DNA of 64,000 nt from Pelomonas paludis (GCF_039872745.1 NZ_JBDPZD010000004.1:186001-250000); one strand, 5' to 3'; counted from the first letter of the stretch, positions 46,724-55,910 are shown. Program-made: numbers and translations. Notes: generated by a model from the sequence alone, not told the origin.

Positions 46724-48061
46724 TCAAGCCACCAGCGCCACGCCGCCGGCCAGCCGCTCGCTGACCGTGCGGCGCACGGCGGCTGGTGCGTCCTGCAGCA
46801 GGGCCGGCCACTCGGCCCGGGCCTGCGCCACGGCCTCGCGCGCAGCGCGCAGCAGTTGCGTGAGCCGGCGTTGCGGCAGGCGGGCCGCTCGCAGCAGGGT
46901 CTCCAGGTCGGCCATCGAGAAGGCGCGCAGCCGCGCGTCGATGGCGCGGTTGTAGCCATAGCGGCGCGGGTCCGCGTCGTCGAAGTGCGCGGCCACGCAG
47001 ACGGGGTCGTACACGGGCGCAAGGCGGGGGCTACGGCCATCGGCATAGAGCAGGCCCCAGTTCTTGAGGTGGGCGTCGCAGTTGCCCATCAGGATGAAGG
47101 CGACGAAGCGGCGCACGAACTCGATGAGGTCGTGTGCGGGCTGGGCTGAGAGGTGCTCCAGCACCAAGGCGATGTGGCCGTAGTCCCGCAGCAGGTCGGT
47201 GCCGTACTTCTGGCGCGGCTCCAGGCCAAAGGCCTGGCAGAACTCTTCAAAGTGCACACGCCGCAGCTCGCCCGAGGGCAGCAGTTCGCGGTCAAAGCGG
47301 CGCACGGCCAGCACGTGTTCAAAGGGGCTGGTCTCGGGCAGCTCCGCCTCCGCGCGCGGGATCAGCTCGGCCTGTGCGCAGTCCAGGCCCAGGGCCTGGC
47401 AGAGCCGGTAGCCGGTGTACTCGTTCTCGGCCAGGTCGGGGTGGTCGGTGGAGGGCAGCTTGAGGATGTAGCTACCGGCCTGGCCCTGGCGCTTGACGAC
47501 GTAGCGCCGGCCGTCCTTGATGGCCGAGAACTTGTCCACCACGCCGGGCAGCGCGGCGCCATCCAGCACCGGGGTCTCGACAAAGCCGGGCTCCAGCACG
47601 TCGAGCCCCAGCGCGGTGTGCCAGTGCCGCACCTCGCGCGGGATCTCGTCGCTGCCGGGCACGGGCGCCACCTCCAGCGCGCCCATCAGGTCATGGCCTG
47701 CGGCGGCGAGCAGTTCGAACTCGTCCTCCTCGCTGCAGCCCCGCTCGCGCGCAAGGCGACGGCGGTTGTGGCTCTCGGGCAGCAGGTTCATGAAGTAGGC
47801 CGGCCAATGCCCGTCGCTGCGCGCCACGCGGGTGTCGCGCGCGGCACGCAGGATGGCCTGGGTCTGCGCCTCGGTCTCGCCCTGGTAGCCCTGGGAGAGC
47901 ACGGGGCGCTGCGGGTCGGCGATGTAGGCCTCGTCGAAGGAGACGCGCATCAGGTCGCCGTATTGCGACAGGTAGCCGATGGCGCGGCGCTCGCTGCCCC
48001 CACCCACCGGCACATGCAGGTGCAGGCGCAAATACTTGATGGCGGTGATGGCATTACTCAT
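46724..48061 (-). CDS. hipA: HipA-family Ser/Thr kinase toxin
   Basis: The toxin half of a hipBA pair, 445 residues. HipA kinases phosphorylate targets such as glutamyl-tRNA synthetase and induce a dormant state; the target here is unknown. Motifs in order: an N-terminal subdomain, GVVDKFSAIKDGRRYVVK, ILKLPSTDHPDLAENEYTGYRL (nucleotide lobe), the catalytic loop GNCDAHLKNWGLLY near residue 329 and PVYDPV. The ATG overlaps the hipB stop as ATGA. The gene lies in a patch of accessory sugar genes and is convergent to the GH51 gene. Confidence 0.9.
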   Translation of the reverse strand: MSNAITAIKYLRLHLHVPVGGGSERRAIGYLSQYGDLMRVSFDEAYIADPQRPVLSQGYQGETEAQTQAILRAARDTRVARSDGHWPAYFMNLLPESHNRRRLARERGCSEEDEFELLAAAGHDLMGALEVAPVPGSDEIPREVRHWHTALGLDVLEPGFVETPVLDGAALPGVVDKFSAIKDGRRYVVKRQGQAGSYILKLPSTDHPDLAENEYTGYRLCQALGLDCAQAELIPRAEAELPETSPFEHVLAVRRFDRELLPSGELRRVHFEEFCQAFGLEPRQKYGTDLLRDYGHIALVLEHLSAQPAHDLIEFVRRFVAFILMGNCDAHLKNWGLLYADGRSPRLAPVYDPVCVAAHFDDADPRRYGYNRAIDARLRAFSMADLETLLRAARLPQRRLTQLLRAAREAVAQARAEWPALLQDAPAAVRRTVSERLAGGVALVA

Positions 48062-48384
48062 GACGAGCCAGGCTGCGAGCGCTTGCGCAGCCGGTCCACG
48101 GCCGAGGGCGGGGCCTCCACGCCCACCGGCTGGCCGATGAGCTTGCCCTGGCCCTGGATGAAGCTCTGCAGCTCGGGCCGCAAGGCGGTGGGCACCAGCA
48201 TCAGCTCCAGGCCCAGCACGCGCAGCAGGTCCTGCAGGGTCTGCAGGCGCACATCGGCACCGGCCTCGATGCGCTGCACCGTCATGCGCGACACGCCGGC
48301 CTGGCTGGCCAGCGCTTCCATGCTCAGGCCTGCGGCCTTGCGCAGCAGGCTCAGTTGCTCACCCAGTTCCACGCTCGCGGCCAT
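48058..48384 (-). CDS. hipB: HipB-like XRE-family antitoxin
   Basis: A DNA-binding antitoxin and autorepressor of 108 residues. A helix-turn-helix of the Cro/CI type spans about residues 8-62 (LGEQLSLLRKAAGLSMEALA ... SRMTVQRIEAG). A Pro/Arg-rich tail follows. The ATG at 48384 is chosen over a GTG at 48399 because AGGAG lies seven bases before it. A large AT-rich inverted repeat (48444-48499), 60 bases upstream of the start, is the obvious candidate operator. Confidence 0.88.
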   Translation of the reverse strand: MAASVELGEQLSLLRKAAGLSMEALASQAGVSRMTVQRIEAGADVRLQTLQDLLRVLGLELMLVPTALRPELQSFIQGQGKLIGQPVGVEAPPSAVDRLRKRSQPGSS

Positions 48385-48443
48385 GCTGAGGCTCCTCACG
48401 CACCCCAGGGTGCGCGTGGGCTCAGTGTACCGAGCAGGGCGCC

Positions 48444-48499
48444 GTATTGAAACTTATATTTATCAAAACAAGTTAAATGATAAATATATTGATCAATAC
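48444..48499. promoter_or_regulatory. AT-rich nested inverted repeat upstream of hipBA
   Basis: Outer arms GTATTGA (48444-48450) and TCAATAC (48493-48499) enclose inner perfect 11-bp arms TATATTTATCA (48455-48465) and TGATAAATATA (48478-48488) around a 12-base spacer. Overall 18 of 22 positions pair. The stretch is strikingly AT-rich for this genome. It is a likely HipB operator overlapping the promoter, and may also end transcription from the GH39 gene. Confidence 0.65.
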
Positions 48500-48514
48500 C
48501 TGCTGAGCGTGTCC

Positions 48515-50110
48515 TCAGCGGCCCACCGGCTCCAGGCTGAGCAGCACCACGTCGTGGCTGCGCATCTTGAGGCTGAGATTCAGCGTGCCGCTGGCGCCGA
48601 CCTGCACCTCGCGGCGCAACTCCGGCCGGTCCTGCGTGAGGCCTTGTAGCTGGGCCAACTGCCGGGCATCCAGGTTCTTCGGTGCCCCCATCTTGAGGTA
48701 GGCGGTGTGGGCGTCGTTGATCTGGTAGCCGGTGCGCTGCTGCACCAGGCGGTAGCGGCCGGGCGCCAGATGGCTCAGGGCCACCTGCACCGTGCCCGCC
48801 GGCTTGGCCGGCTGGGGCTTGCCGAAGAAGCTGCGGTTGCTGACCTTCTGCTCGGTGTTGCGCCAGTCCCAGACGATGGCGCGCAACTGCTTGCCATCGG
48901 TGGCGGCCCAGGCCTGCGAGTCGCTGCTGGGGACCTCGCGGCCATTCAGCTGCGCCAACGCGGCGAGGTATTTGTAGGCGAACCAGACCGGCTTGCGGAT
49001 GCCCTCACGCGTCATCATCCCGAAGCCGCCGTGGAAGGGCGCGTCTGGCGGGCCGGGCTCCTCGAAGAGGTCGGTGTAGGTCCAATAGCTCATGTGCTGA
49101 GCCAGGCCCTGCGTGGCCTTGAGTTTGGCGAGCACGTAGGACGCGCTCATATAGCTGTCGTGCACCTTGTCGCGCGGGTTGTAGCTGGTGCTCCATTCGG
49201 TGAAGAAGAGCGGCAAGCCGGGCAGGTGCGAGGCCTCGATCTCCTTGCGAACGCGGCGCACGTCGCCCACGATGGCATCGGGGTTGGGAGACAGCATGCG
49301 GTCCTCGACACCGAACTCGTCCAGGAAGCCGTGATCCACGCCATAGGTGTGGGTGGTGATGAAATCCACCGGGCTGCCCGTGGCCTTGGCATGCGCCAGG
49401 AACTCGGGCACCCAAGCCGCGCCGGCGGTGGACGGGCCGCCCACGCGCAGCTGTGGGTCGATGGCCTTGATGGCCTTGGCGGTGCGGGTGTAGAGGTCGA
49501 AGTAGGCGGCCTGGTCGGCCTTCTCCCAGAAGCCGTCGAGGTTGGGCTCGTTCCAGACCTCGAAGTACCAGCTGCGCACTTCAGCGGCGCCGTAGCGCTG
49601 CAGGATGTGCTTGGTGAAGGCATCGATCAACTGCCCCCAGCCCTGGGGCTCAGGGTGGGAGGTGTTGCCCTCCCAGTAGAAGATCTTGTTGTCCGAGGTC
49701 TTGAGCGCCTGGGGCGTGAAGCCGAGCTCGATGAAGGGCTTGATGCGCCGCGCCAGCATCGCGTCGTAGAGCTTGTCGATGTTGCTGAAGTCGAAGACGA
49801 GCTTGCCGGCCGCATCGCGCGTCACGGTCTTGAACACGTCGTGAAAGATCGCGTGGAAGCGCAGGTAGCGAAAGCCGAGTTCATCCACCGCCGTCTTGAG
49901 CTGGCCCAGCGAGTCCTCGCGGAACAGCGTGCCGGGGAAGTCGGAGCCGACGCAGTGGTCGAAGAAGCGGTCGAGCGGCGCCTTGGCCTGCGCCAGATCG
50001 AGCGCGACGCGGCGCCCGGTGGGGGCCGCCAAAGCGGCAGCCGGCAGCAGCGGCAGCGCAGCGGCCGCCCCGAGCAGGTGGCGGCGGCGCAGGGTGCGAA
50101 GCGTGGTCAT
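48515..50110 (-). CDS. GH39-like beta-xylosidase, Tat-exported
   Basis: A glycosidase of 531 residues. A twin-arginine-type signal, LRRRHLLGAAAALPLL, opens the protein. The catalytic acid/base is in YFEVWNEPNLDGFW near residue 186 and the nucleophile in LFFTEWSTSY near residue 303, as in clan GH-A xylosidases of family 39; HTYGVDHGF and MSYWTYTDLFEE also fit. A C-terminal beta domain follows. It would release xylose from xylo-oligosaccharides. The ATG overlaps the GH43 stop as ATGA, in one operon with GH43 and the LacI gene. Confidence 0.85.
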   Translation of the reverse strand: MTTLRTLRRRHLLGAAAALPLLPAAALAAPTGRRVALDLAQAKAPLDRFFDHCVGSDFPGTLFREDSLGQLKTAVDELGFRYLRFHAIFHDVFKTVTRDAAGKLVFDFSNIDKLYDAMLARRIKPFIELGFTPQALKTSDNKIFYWEGNTSHPEPQGWGQLIDAFTKHILQRYGAAEVRSWYFEVWNEPNLDGFWEKADQAAYFDLYTRTAKAIKAIDPQLRVGGPSTAGAAWVPEFLAHAKATGSPVDFITTHTYGVDHGFLDEFGVEDRMLSPNPDAIVGDVRRVRKEIEASHLPGLPLFFTEWSTSYNPRDKVHDSYMSASYVLAKLKATQGLAQHMSYWTYTDLFEEPGPPDAPFHGGFGMMTREGIRKPVWFAYKYLAALAQLNGREVPSSDSQAWAATDGKQLRAIVWDWRNTEQKVSNRSFFGKPQPAKPAGTVQVALSHLAPGRYRLVQQRTGYQINDAHTAYLKMGAPKNLDARQLAQLQGLTQDRPELRREVQVGASGTLNLSLKMRSHDVVLLSLEPVGR

Positions 50111-51711
50111 CGTGTCTCTCCGTGATAGCTGAAGTTGCGGGCCACGACCTCGCCGGGCCCCGCGCTGAACAAGGCGGGCCGCAGGCTGAGGAAGCCGCCG
50201 AAAACGTTGTGATGGAAGCCCGAGACCTCCATCTGCCAGGGGTGCTCGCGCCAACTGGCGCCGCCATCGAGCGAGTAGCGCCAGCGCAGCACGTTCTCGT
50301 GGTTGCGCAGGTGGATGCGCACGCGCGAGACGGCCATGGGCTCACGCATCCAGCTCTGCTCCTGGCCATAGCCATAGGTGCGCAGCTCGTGGCGGCTGAA
50401 GCCCAGCCCCACATGGCCGCGCTCGTCATAGAACAGGGCCAGGCCGCCATGGCCGTCGCCGCGGATCTCCAGGTCCACGGTGATCTCGTAGCTGCGGTCG
50501 CCCACGATGCAGCACAGCGGCGAGCTGTCTGCGAGGCCCTGGCCCTTGCCTTGGATCACGAGCCCGCCATCGGCATGGCGCAACCGCGCGGCCTCGTTGG
50601 CGCCGGGCGCATGGAAGCTCCACTGCAGGCCCAAGCGGCTGCGCGAGAAGTCGTCGCTCAGCGGCAGGCCTGAAGGCCCCGGCTGGCCACCGCGCGGCAG
50701 CGGCAGTGGGCGGGCCAGCGTGCCGCCCTTGGCGCGGAACCAGCCGTCCGCCGTCCACTCGATGGGCTCCAGCAAACACTGGCGGCCCAGGGTGCGATAG
50801 CCGTTTTCGTAGGCGTGATAGACCATCCACCAATCGCCCGCCGGCCCCTCGACGAGGCTGGCATGGCCGCGTGACCACCAGGGCTCCTTGCTGCTGGTGG
50901 TTCGGACGACGGGGTTGTGCGGGCAGTGCTCCCAGGGGCCATGGACCGAGCGGGAGCGTGCCACCGTCACCATGTGACTGGTGGCCGGCCCGGCAGTGCC
51001 CCCAACGGCCGAGATCAAGTAGAACCAGTCGCCGCGCCGCAGGAGCTTGGGGCCTTCGGGGGCGAACATCTCGACTTCCCAGTCCTTGGGGTATTGCCAG
51101 GGCGTCCAGGCGCCGTTCTCGAGCGGGCCGTCGGTCGCAAGGCCATCGTCACGCAAGCGCACGCGGCGGCCGCCGTTGACGAAGAGGTAGCGCCGGCCGT
51201 CCTCGCCCACCACGTGGCCGGGGTCGATGCAGCCTGGCACCTGCAAGTCGATGGGCTCGCTCCAAGGGCCACGGATGTGGTCGGCCCAGGTCACGAAGAT
51301 GCCCGTGCCTGCGTCGCGCAGCACGGGGATGTAAAGGTAGTAGCGGCCCTGGTGCTTGATCAGGTCCATCGCCCAGACCGTGCCGATGGGCCGCGTGAGC
51401 GCCGCCACGACGGGCACCCAGTTCACCAGGTCGCGCGAATGCCAGATCACCGCGCCCGGGTAGGACTGGAAGGACGAGAAGGTCATGTAGTAGTCAAGAC
51501 CGTCCTTCAGCACCGTAGGGTCGGGATGGTCGCCCGCCACGATGGGGTTGAGATAGCGCCCGCCGGGCAGCAGCGGGTGGCGGCGGCCTTCGGCGTCGGT
51601 CAGCGCTACGGGCATTGCAGGCACCGCAGCAGCCGCTTGGGCGGTGAGTGCACTGACGATGCTGCCGCCCAGGGCGGCGCTCAGGTCTCGACGGGTCCAG
51701 CGCATGGGCAT
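50107..51711 (-). CDS. GH43 glycosidase (beta-xylosidase/arabinofuranosidase type), Tat-exported
   Basis: A five-bladed beta-propeller glycosidase of 534 residues with a C-terminal beta-sandwich module. The twin-arginine signal is WTRRDLSAALGG. The general base is Asp64 in AGDHPDPTV, the pKa-tuning Asp163 is in GCIDPGHV and the acid Glu219 is in FAPEGPKL, the classic GH43 triad. The C-terminal module (about 350-530) resembles the concanavalin-like domain common in GH43 xylosidases. Its ATG overlaps the LacI stop by one base (TGATG). Exact specificity, xylose or arabinose, cannot be told from sequence alone. Confidence 0.88.
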   Translation of the reverse strand: MPMRWTRRDLSAALGGSIVSALTAQAAAAVPAMPVALTDAEGRRHPLLPGGRYLNPIVAGDHPDPTVLKDGLDYYMTFSSFQSYPGAVIWHSRDLVNWVPVVAALTRPIGTVWAMDLIKHQGRYYLYIPVLRDAGTGIFVTWADHIRGPWSEPIDLQVPGCIDPGHVVGEDGRRYLFVNGGRRVRLRDDGLATDGPLENGAWTPWQYPKDWEVEMFAPEGPKLLRRGDWFYLISAVGGTAGPATSHMVTVARSRSVHGPWEHCPHNPVVRTTSSKEPWWSRGHASLVEGPAGDWWMVYHAYENGYRTLGRQCLLEPIEWTADGWFRAKGGTLARPLPLPRGGQPGPSGLPLSDDFSRSRLGLQWSFHAPGANEAARLRHADGGLVIQGKGQGLADSSPLCCIVGDRSYEITVDLEIRGDGHGGLALFYDERGHVGLGFSRHELRTYGYGQEQSWMREPMAVSRVRIHLRNHENVLRWRYSLDGGASWREHPWQMEVSGFHHNVFGGFLSLRPALFSAGPGEVVARNFSYHGETR

Positions 51712-52820
51712 CAGGCTTTCGGAGTTTTGCGTGCACCGCGCTTGGGTGTGGCACTCGGCGCAGCGCGCTCGATCAAGGTCTCGCGCATCACCAGGGCTGT
51801 GGGCATGTGCAGGTAGCGCACCCAGGGCCGGCCATAGGTGTCACGCACGCCGCCTTGCTCGTCCAGCAGTTGGTTGACCGCCTGGCGCCCGAGGTCGGGC
51901 AAGGGCTGGCGCACGGACGTGAGGCCCGCCGCGCGCGCCAGCACGTTGTCGTCAAAGCCCACCACCGAGACCTGGGTCGGCACCGCAATGCCGCGCTGCT
52001 TGAGCTCGTCCAAGCAACCCAGGGCGATGCCGTCAGCCGCGCAGAACACGGCGTCCGGCAGGGCCTGGCCGACGTGGGCGTCCAGCCAGCGCGACATGGC
52101 GGCCTTGCCCCCCTCGCGGGTGTAGTCGTCGCTGACGATGGCATCGCTGGCGAGCGGCAGGCCGGCGTCCTCCAGGGCCCGCACAAAGCCGCGCTGGCGC
52201 CGCTCGGCCCCGACTGAGCCCACAGGGCCCGCCAGGTGCACCAGGCGGCGATGGCCGAGGCGGATGATCTCGCGCACGGCGTCGTAGGCGCCCTGCTCTT
52301 CATCCACGCCGATGTCGGTGATGCCCGGCACTTCGGTGTTGGAGTGGATGGACACATAGGGCAAGGCGCGCGGCAGCCAGTGCTCGGCTGGGCTCTCGAA
52401 CATCGGGCCCACCAGCACCACGGCATCGACGCTGCCATTGCAGAGCTTGGGGATCTGGTGCTCGGCCTCGCTCCAGCTCTCCAGCGCCAGGATGTGCACC
52501 GAGTGCGCGTGCTCGCGCGCGGCGGCCAGGATGCCGGTCAGCACTTCCAGGAAGTAGAGGTTGGGCTCGTCGCTGAGCAGATGGGCCACGACACCAATGG
52601 CTTGCGAGCGACCCGCCACCAGAGCACGGGCGTTGACGTTGGGGCGGTAACGCAGCTCGGCGGCGGCCTCCAGCACACGCTGTTGGGTCTCGGCCGAGAA
52701 GCGGCTGGTGGACTTCTTGCCACTGAGCACGGCCGAGACGGTCATCACCGACACACCGGCAATCTGGGCCACATCGGCCAGCGTGGGCCGGGCACGTTTG
52801 GGGCGGGGAGCAAGGTTCAT
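51711..52820 (-). CDS. LacI-family transcriptional regulator
   Basis: A sugar-responsive repressor of 369 residues. The helix-turn-helix at about residues 13-34 reads TLADVAQIAGVSVMTVSAVL, with a LacI-type hinge (AAELRYRPNVNARALV) and a periplasmic-binding-protein-like core. It is the first gene of an operon with GH43 and GH39, so it probably represses them and itself until a xylose- or arabinose-derived sugar is present. The start at 52820 (MNLAPRPKRARPTL) puts the HTH near the N-terminus; a TTG at 52850 is possible. A palindrome TATCGATA lies about 92 bases upstream. Confidence 0.9.
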   Translation of the reverse strand: MNLAPRPKRARPTLADVAQIAGVSVMTVSAVLSGKKSTSRFSAETQQRVLEAAAELRYRPNVNARALVAGRSQAIGVVAHLLSDEPNLYFLEVLTGILAAAREHAHSVHILALESWSEAEHQIPKLCNGSVDAVVLVGPMFESPAEHWLPRALPYVSIHSNTEVPGITDIGVDEEQGAYDAVREIIRLGHRRLVHLAGPVGSVGAERRQRGFVRALEDAGLPLASDAIVSDDYTREGGKAAMSRWLDAHVGQALPDAVFCAADGIALGCLDELKQRGIAVPTQVSVVGFDDNVLARAAGLTSVRQPLPDLGRQAVNQLLDEQGGVRDTYGRPWVRYLHMPTALVMRETLIERAAPSATPKRGARKTPKA

Positions 52821-53213
52821 GGCAAGGCTAGGAGAACGAACTGCAGGCAAGGTGCTTGAGGCCTCAACCGACCCCGCGCCAGCCCCATCGGCTGCCTGCG
52901 CGAGACCGACTTATCGATACATCACGCCTTTCCCAGCCCAGAGATCCGCACAGCGCCCGTCGGGCCACCGCAATGGATCAGACTGTAGGCGGCCCGAGGC
53001 AGCGTGGCGCCTAGGGAATGCCCCGCCAGCCGCGCGAAACCGCCACGCCAGAGGCAGCGCCGCCATCTGCTTTCATAACGTAATCAATTTTCAGGCGACT
53101 GAGTTTGCATTCCTTGCGATGCACTTAGCAAAAACGAGTCAATGCCCTGGCGTAAACCCGTATCCATCAGCCATCCATATCATTAATACTGTTAACTATT
53201 AGACGAGGACGAT
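52821..53213. promoter_or_regulatory. Divergent regulatory region between lacI and the thiolase gene
   Basis: These 393 bases hold no gene. The lacI side contains the palindrome TATCGATA (52912-52919), a candidate autoregulatory operator. The thiolase side, from about 53080, is unusually AT-rich and ends with GAGGA before the thiolase ATG. I could not place a convincing -35/-10 pair for the thiolase. Confidence 0.4.
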
Positions 53214-54455
53214 ATGGCTCAGTTTTCTGCCCAATTCAATGATCACTGGCTGCTCGGAGGCGCGCGCACGCCGCTGGTGGACTACTGCGGCGCGCTGGCC
53301 GAGGTCTCGCCCATCGACATGGGCATCAAGGCAGGGCGCGCGGCGCTGGAGCGCTCGGGCGTCACTGGCGCTGACATTGATTCCGTCGTCGCCGCCAGCA
53401 TGGCGCAGGCCTCATTCGACGCCTTCTTGCTGCCTCGCCACATCGGGCTCTACAGCGGCGTGCCGCTGGAGGTGCCGGCCATCCTGGTGCAGCGCATCTG
53501 CGGCAGCGGCTTCGAGATCATCCGGCAGGCGGCTGACCAGATCAGCCTCGGCTACGCCAACATCGCCCTGGTGGTGGGCACCGAGTCCATGTCGCGCAAC
53601 CCCATTTGCGCCTACACGCACCGCAGCGGCTTCAAGCTGGGCAGCCCGGTGGAGTTCAAGGACTTCCTCTGGGAGGCCCTGGACGACCCGGCCGCAGAGG
53701 TCTCGATGATCCAGACTGCCGAGAACCTGGCCAAGAAGTACGGCATCACTCGCGCCGAGGTGGACGCTTTTGCGGCCATGTCCTTCGAGCGTGCACTGCG
53801 GGCGCAGGCCGAGGGCTTCCATGCCGGCGAGATCGTGCCGGTGACGAGCGAGCGCTTCGAGCTCTCCGGCTACCAGCCTCGGGGCATCAAGCTGCCGCGC
53901 AAGATCACGGCGGTGGACCGTGACACGCACCCACGCCCCTCCCCCATCGAGGCGCTGGCGAGCCTGCGCACCGTCTACCCAGATGGGGTGCAGACGGCCG
54001 GCAATTCTTCGGCCCTGGTAGACGGTGCGGCCGGCGTGGTGGTGGCCTCGGGCGAGCAAGTGCGTGCACGTGGGCTCAAGCCCCTGGTGCGCCTGTGCGG
54101 CGCCGCAGCGGCCGGAGTGCCACCCGAGATCATGGGCATCGGCCCGGCGCCCGCGATCCGCGCGCTGCTGGCGCGCTGCGGCCTCGCCCTGTCCGACATT
54201 GACCTCTTCGAGATCAACGAAGCCCAAGGCGCGCAGACCCTGGCCTGCGCGCGCGAGCTGGGGCTGGACCTGAACAAGCTGAACGTGAATGGCGGCGCCA
54301 TCGCCCTGGGGCACCCGCTGGCTGCCACCGGCGTGCGCCTGACGCTGACGGCTGCACGGGAGCTGCAGCGCCGGGGCGGCCGCTATGCGGTGGTGTCCGC
54401 CTGCATCGGCGGTGGCCAGGGCATGGCCCTGCTGCTGGAGAACACCGCTCGCTGA
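53214..54455 (+). CDS. Thiolase-family acetyl-CoA acyltransferase
   Basis: A thiolase of 413 residues, either biosynthetic (two acetyl-CoA to acetoacetyl-CoA) or degradative. The acyl-carrying nucleophile is Cys96 in VQRICGSGFE, the active-site His is in GGAIALGHPLAATG, and the second Cys is in SACIGGGQG. The usual NEAFAAQ motif reads NEAQGAQ here. GAGGA lies upstream of the ATG. It stands alone: convergent dnaB begins 24 bases downstream and the AT-rich leader is its own. Links to polyhydroxyalkanoate or fatty-acid metabolism cannot be decided. Confidence 0.88.
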   Translation: MAQFSAQFNDHWLLGGARTPLVDYCGALAEVSPIDMGIKAGRAALERSGVTGADIDSVVAASMAQASFDAFLLPRHIGLYSGVPLEVPAILVQRICGSGFEIIRQAADQISLGYANIALVVGTESMSRNPICAYTHRSGFKLGSPVEFKDFLWEALDDPAAEVSMIQTAENLAKKYGITRAEVDAFAAMSFERALRAQAEGFHAGEIVPVTSERFELSGYQPRGIKLPRKITAVDRDTHPRPSPIEALASLRTVYPDGVQTAGNSSALVDGAAGVVVASGEQVRARGLKPLVRLCGAAAAGVPPEIMGIGPAPAIRALLARCGLALSDIDLFEINEAQGAQTLACARELGLDLNKLNVNGGAIALGHPLAATGVRLTLTAARELQRRGGRYAVVSACIGGGQGMALLLENTAR

Positions 54456-54479
54456 GCGGGCAAGGCTGCGTCGTAGGCG

Positions 54480-55901
54480 TCAGTACTCGGCGCCGCCGCC
54501 CGTGCTCACATAGCCGGGCGCAAGGTTCTCGAACTTGGTGTGCATGCGCTGGAACATGAGCTTCACAGTGCCCACCGGGCCATTCCGCTGCTTGGCGATG
54601 ATGATCTCCGCCACGCCCGGCTCCTTGCACTCTTCCTTGGTGTAGTACTCATCCCGGTAGATGAACATGATGATGTCGGCGTCCTGCTCGATGGCGCCGG
54701 ACTCGCGCAGGTCACTCATCATGGGCCGCTTGTCGGGGCGCTGCTCGACCGAGCGGTTCAACTGCGAGAGCGCGATCACCGGGCAGCGAAGCTCCTTCGC
54801 CAGGGCCTTGAGGCCGCGTGAGATCTCGCCCAGCACGGTGGCGCGGTTCTCTTCGCTGCCACCGCCGTTGCCGCTCATCAGCTGCAGGTAGTCGATGACG
54901 ATCAGCCCCAACTGGCCGCAGATGCGCGCCTGGCGGCGGGCACGGGCGCGCACCTCGCTGGGCGAGAGGCCGGGGCTCTCGTCGATGAAGATGCTGGCCT
55001 TGCCGAGCTTGTCAACGGCCTCAGAGAGCCGGCTCCATTCGTCGTCCGTCAGGCGGCCGGTGCGCAGATGGCTCTGGTCGATGCGGCCGATGGAGCCCAC
55101 CATCCGCAGCGCGAGCTGCGAGGCGCCCATTTCCATCGAATAGATGACGACGGGCAGGCCCTCGTTGATGGCCACGTTCTCGGCGATGTTGACGGCAAAG
55201 GCCGTCTTGCCCATCGAGGGGCGCGCAGCCAGCACGATCAAATCGCCAGCCTGCAGGCCGGCGGTCTGGCGGTCCAGGTCGTAGAAGCCGGTGCGCACGC
55301 CGGTCACGTCCTGTGCGCCGTTCTCGGCCAGCTCGTTGACGCGGTCGATCAGCTGGACCACGAGCTGGTCCATGCTCTGGAAGCCCTGCTTGCTCTTGGA
55401 GCCCTCTTCGCCGATGCGGAAGATCTTGCCCTCGGCCTCGTCCAGGATCTGCGTGACCGCGCGGCCCTGGGGATTCATGGCCGCTGTAGCGATCTCGTCG
55501 GACGTGGCCACCAGCTTGCGCAGGATGGCGCGCTCACGAACGATCTCGGCGTAGCGGCGCATATTGGCCGCGCTGGGCACGCTTTGCGCGAGGTCGTTCA
55601 GGTAGCTGAGGCCGCCGCAGTCGTCGGCGTGGCCGACAGAGGTCAGCTCCTCGAACACCGTCACCACATCGGCGGGCTTGCCGGCGTTCACCAGCTTGCC
55701 CACCGCCGCATAGATGTGCTTGTGCTCGAAGCGGTAGAAGTCGCTTTCGGTCAGCAGGTCGGCAGCACGGTCCCAGGCCGAGTTGTCGATCAGCAGGCCG
55801 CCGAGCACGCTCTGCTCGGCCTCCACCGAGTGCGGCGGCACGCGCAGGCGCGCAACTTCATCGTCCGGGGGCAGCGAGGTGGGCGGATAGACGGCTGACA
55901 T
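54480..55901 (-). CDS. dnaB: Replicative DNA helicase
   Basis: Hexameric helicase that opens the replication fork and recruits DnaG primase. The 473 residues show the N-terminal primase-interacting domain (SVEAEQSVLGGLLIDN), the RecA-like domain with Walker A in ARPSMGKTAFA, GLIVIDYLQLMSG (Walker B) and SQLNRSVEQRPDKRP. No intein interrupts it. The start at 55901 (MSAVYPP) is preferred over upstream in-frame codons, which lie among hairpin and DnaA-box-like sequence. It follows the rpsF-priB-rpsR-rplI operon in the same direction, as in many Burkholderiales. Confidence 0.97.
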   Translation of the reverse strand: MSAVYPPTSLPPDDEVARLRVPPHSVEAEQSVLGGLLIDNSAWDRAADLLTESDFYRFEHKHIYAAVGKLVNAGKPADVVTVFEELTSVGHADDCGGLSYLNDLAQSVPSAANMRRYAEIVRERAILRKLVATSDEIATAAMNPQGRAVTQILDEAEGKIFRIGEEGSKSKQGFQSMDQLVVQLIDRVNELAENGAQDVTGVRTGFYDLDRQTAGLQAGDLIVLAARPSMGKTAFAVNIAENVAINEGLPVVIYSMEMGASQLALRMVGSIGRIDQSHLRTGRLTDDEWSRLSEAVDKLGKASIFIDESPGLSPSEVRARARRQARICGQLGLIVIDYLQLMSGNGGGSEENRATVLGEISRGLKALAKELRCPVIALSQLNRSVEQRPDKRPMMSDLRESGAIEQDADIIMFIYRDEYYTKEECKEPGVAEIIIAKQRNGPVGTVKLMFQRMHTKFENLAPGYVSTGGGAEY

Positions 55902-55910
55902 CGTGGGGCT

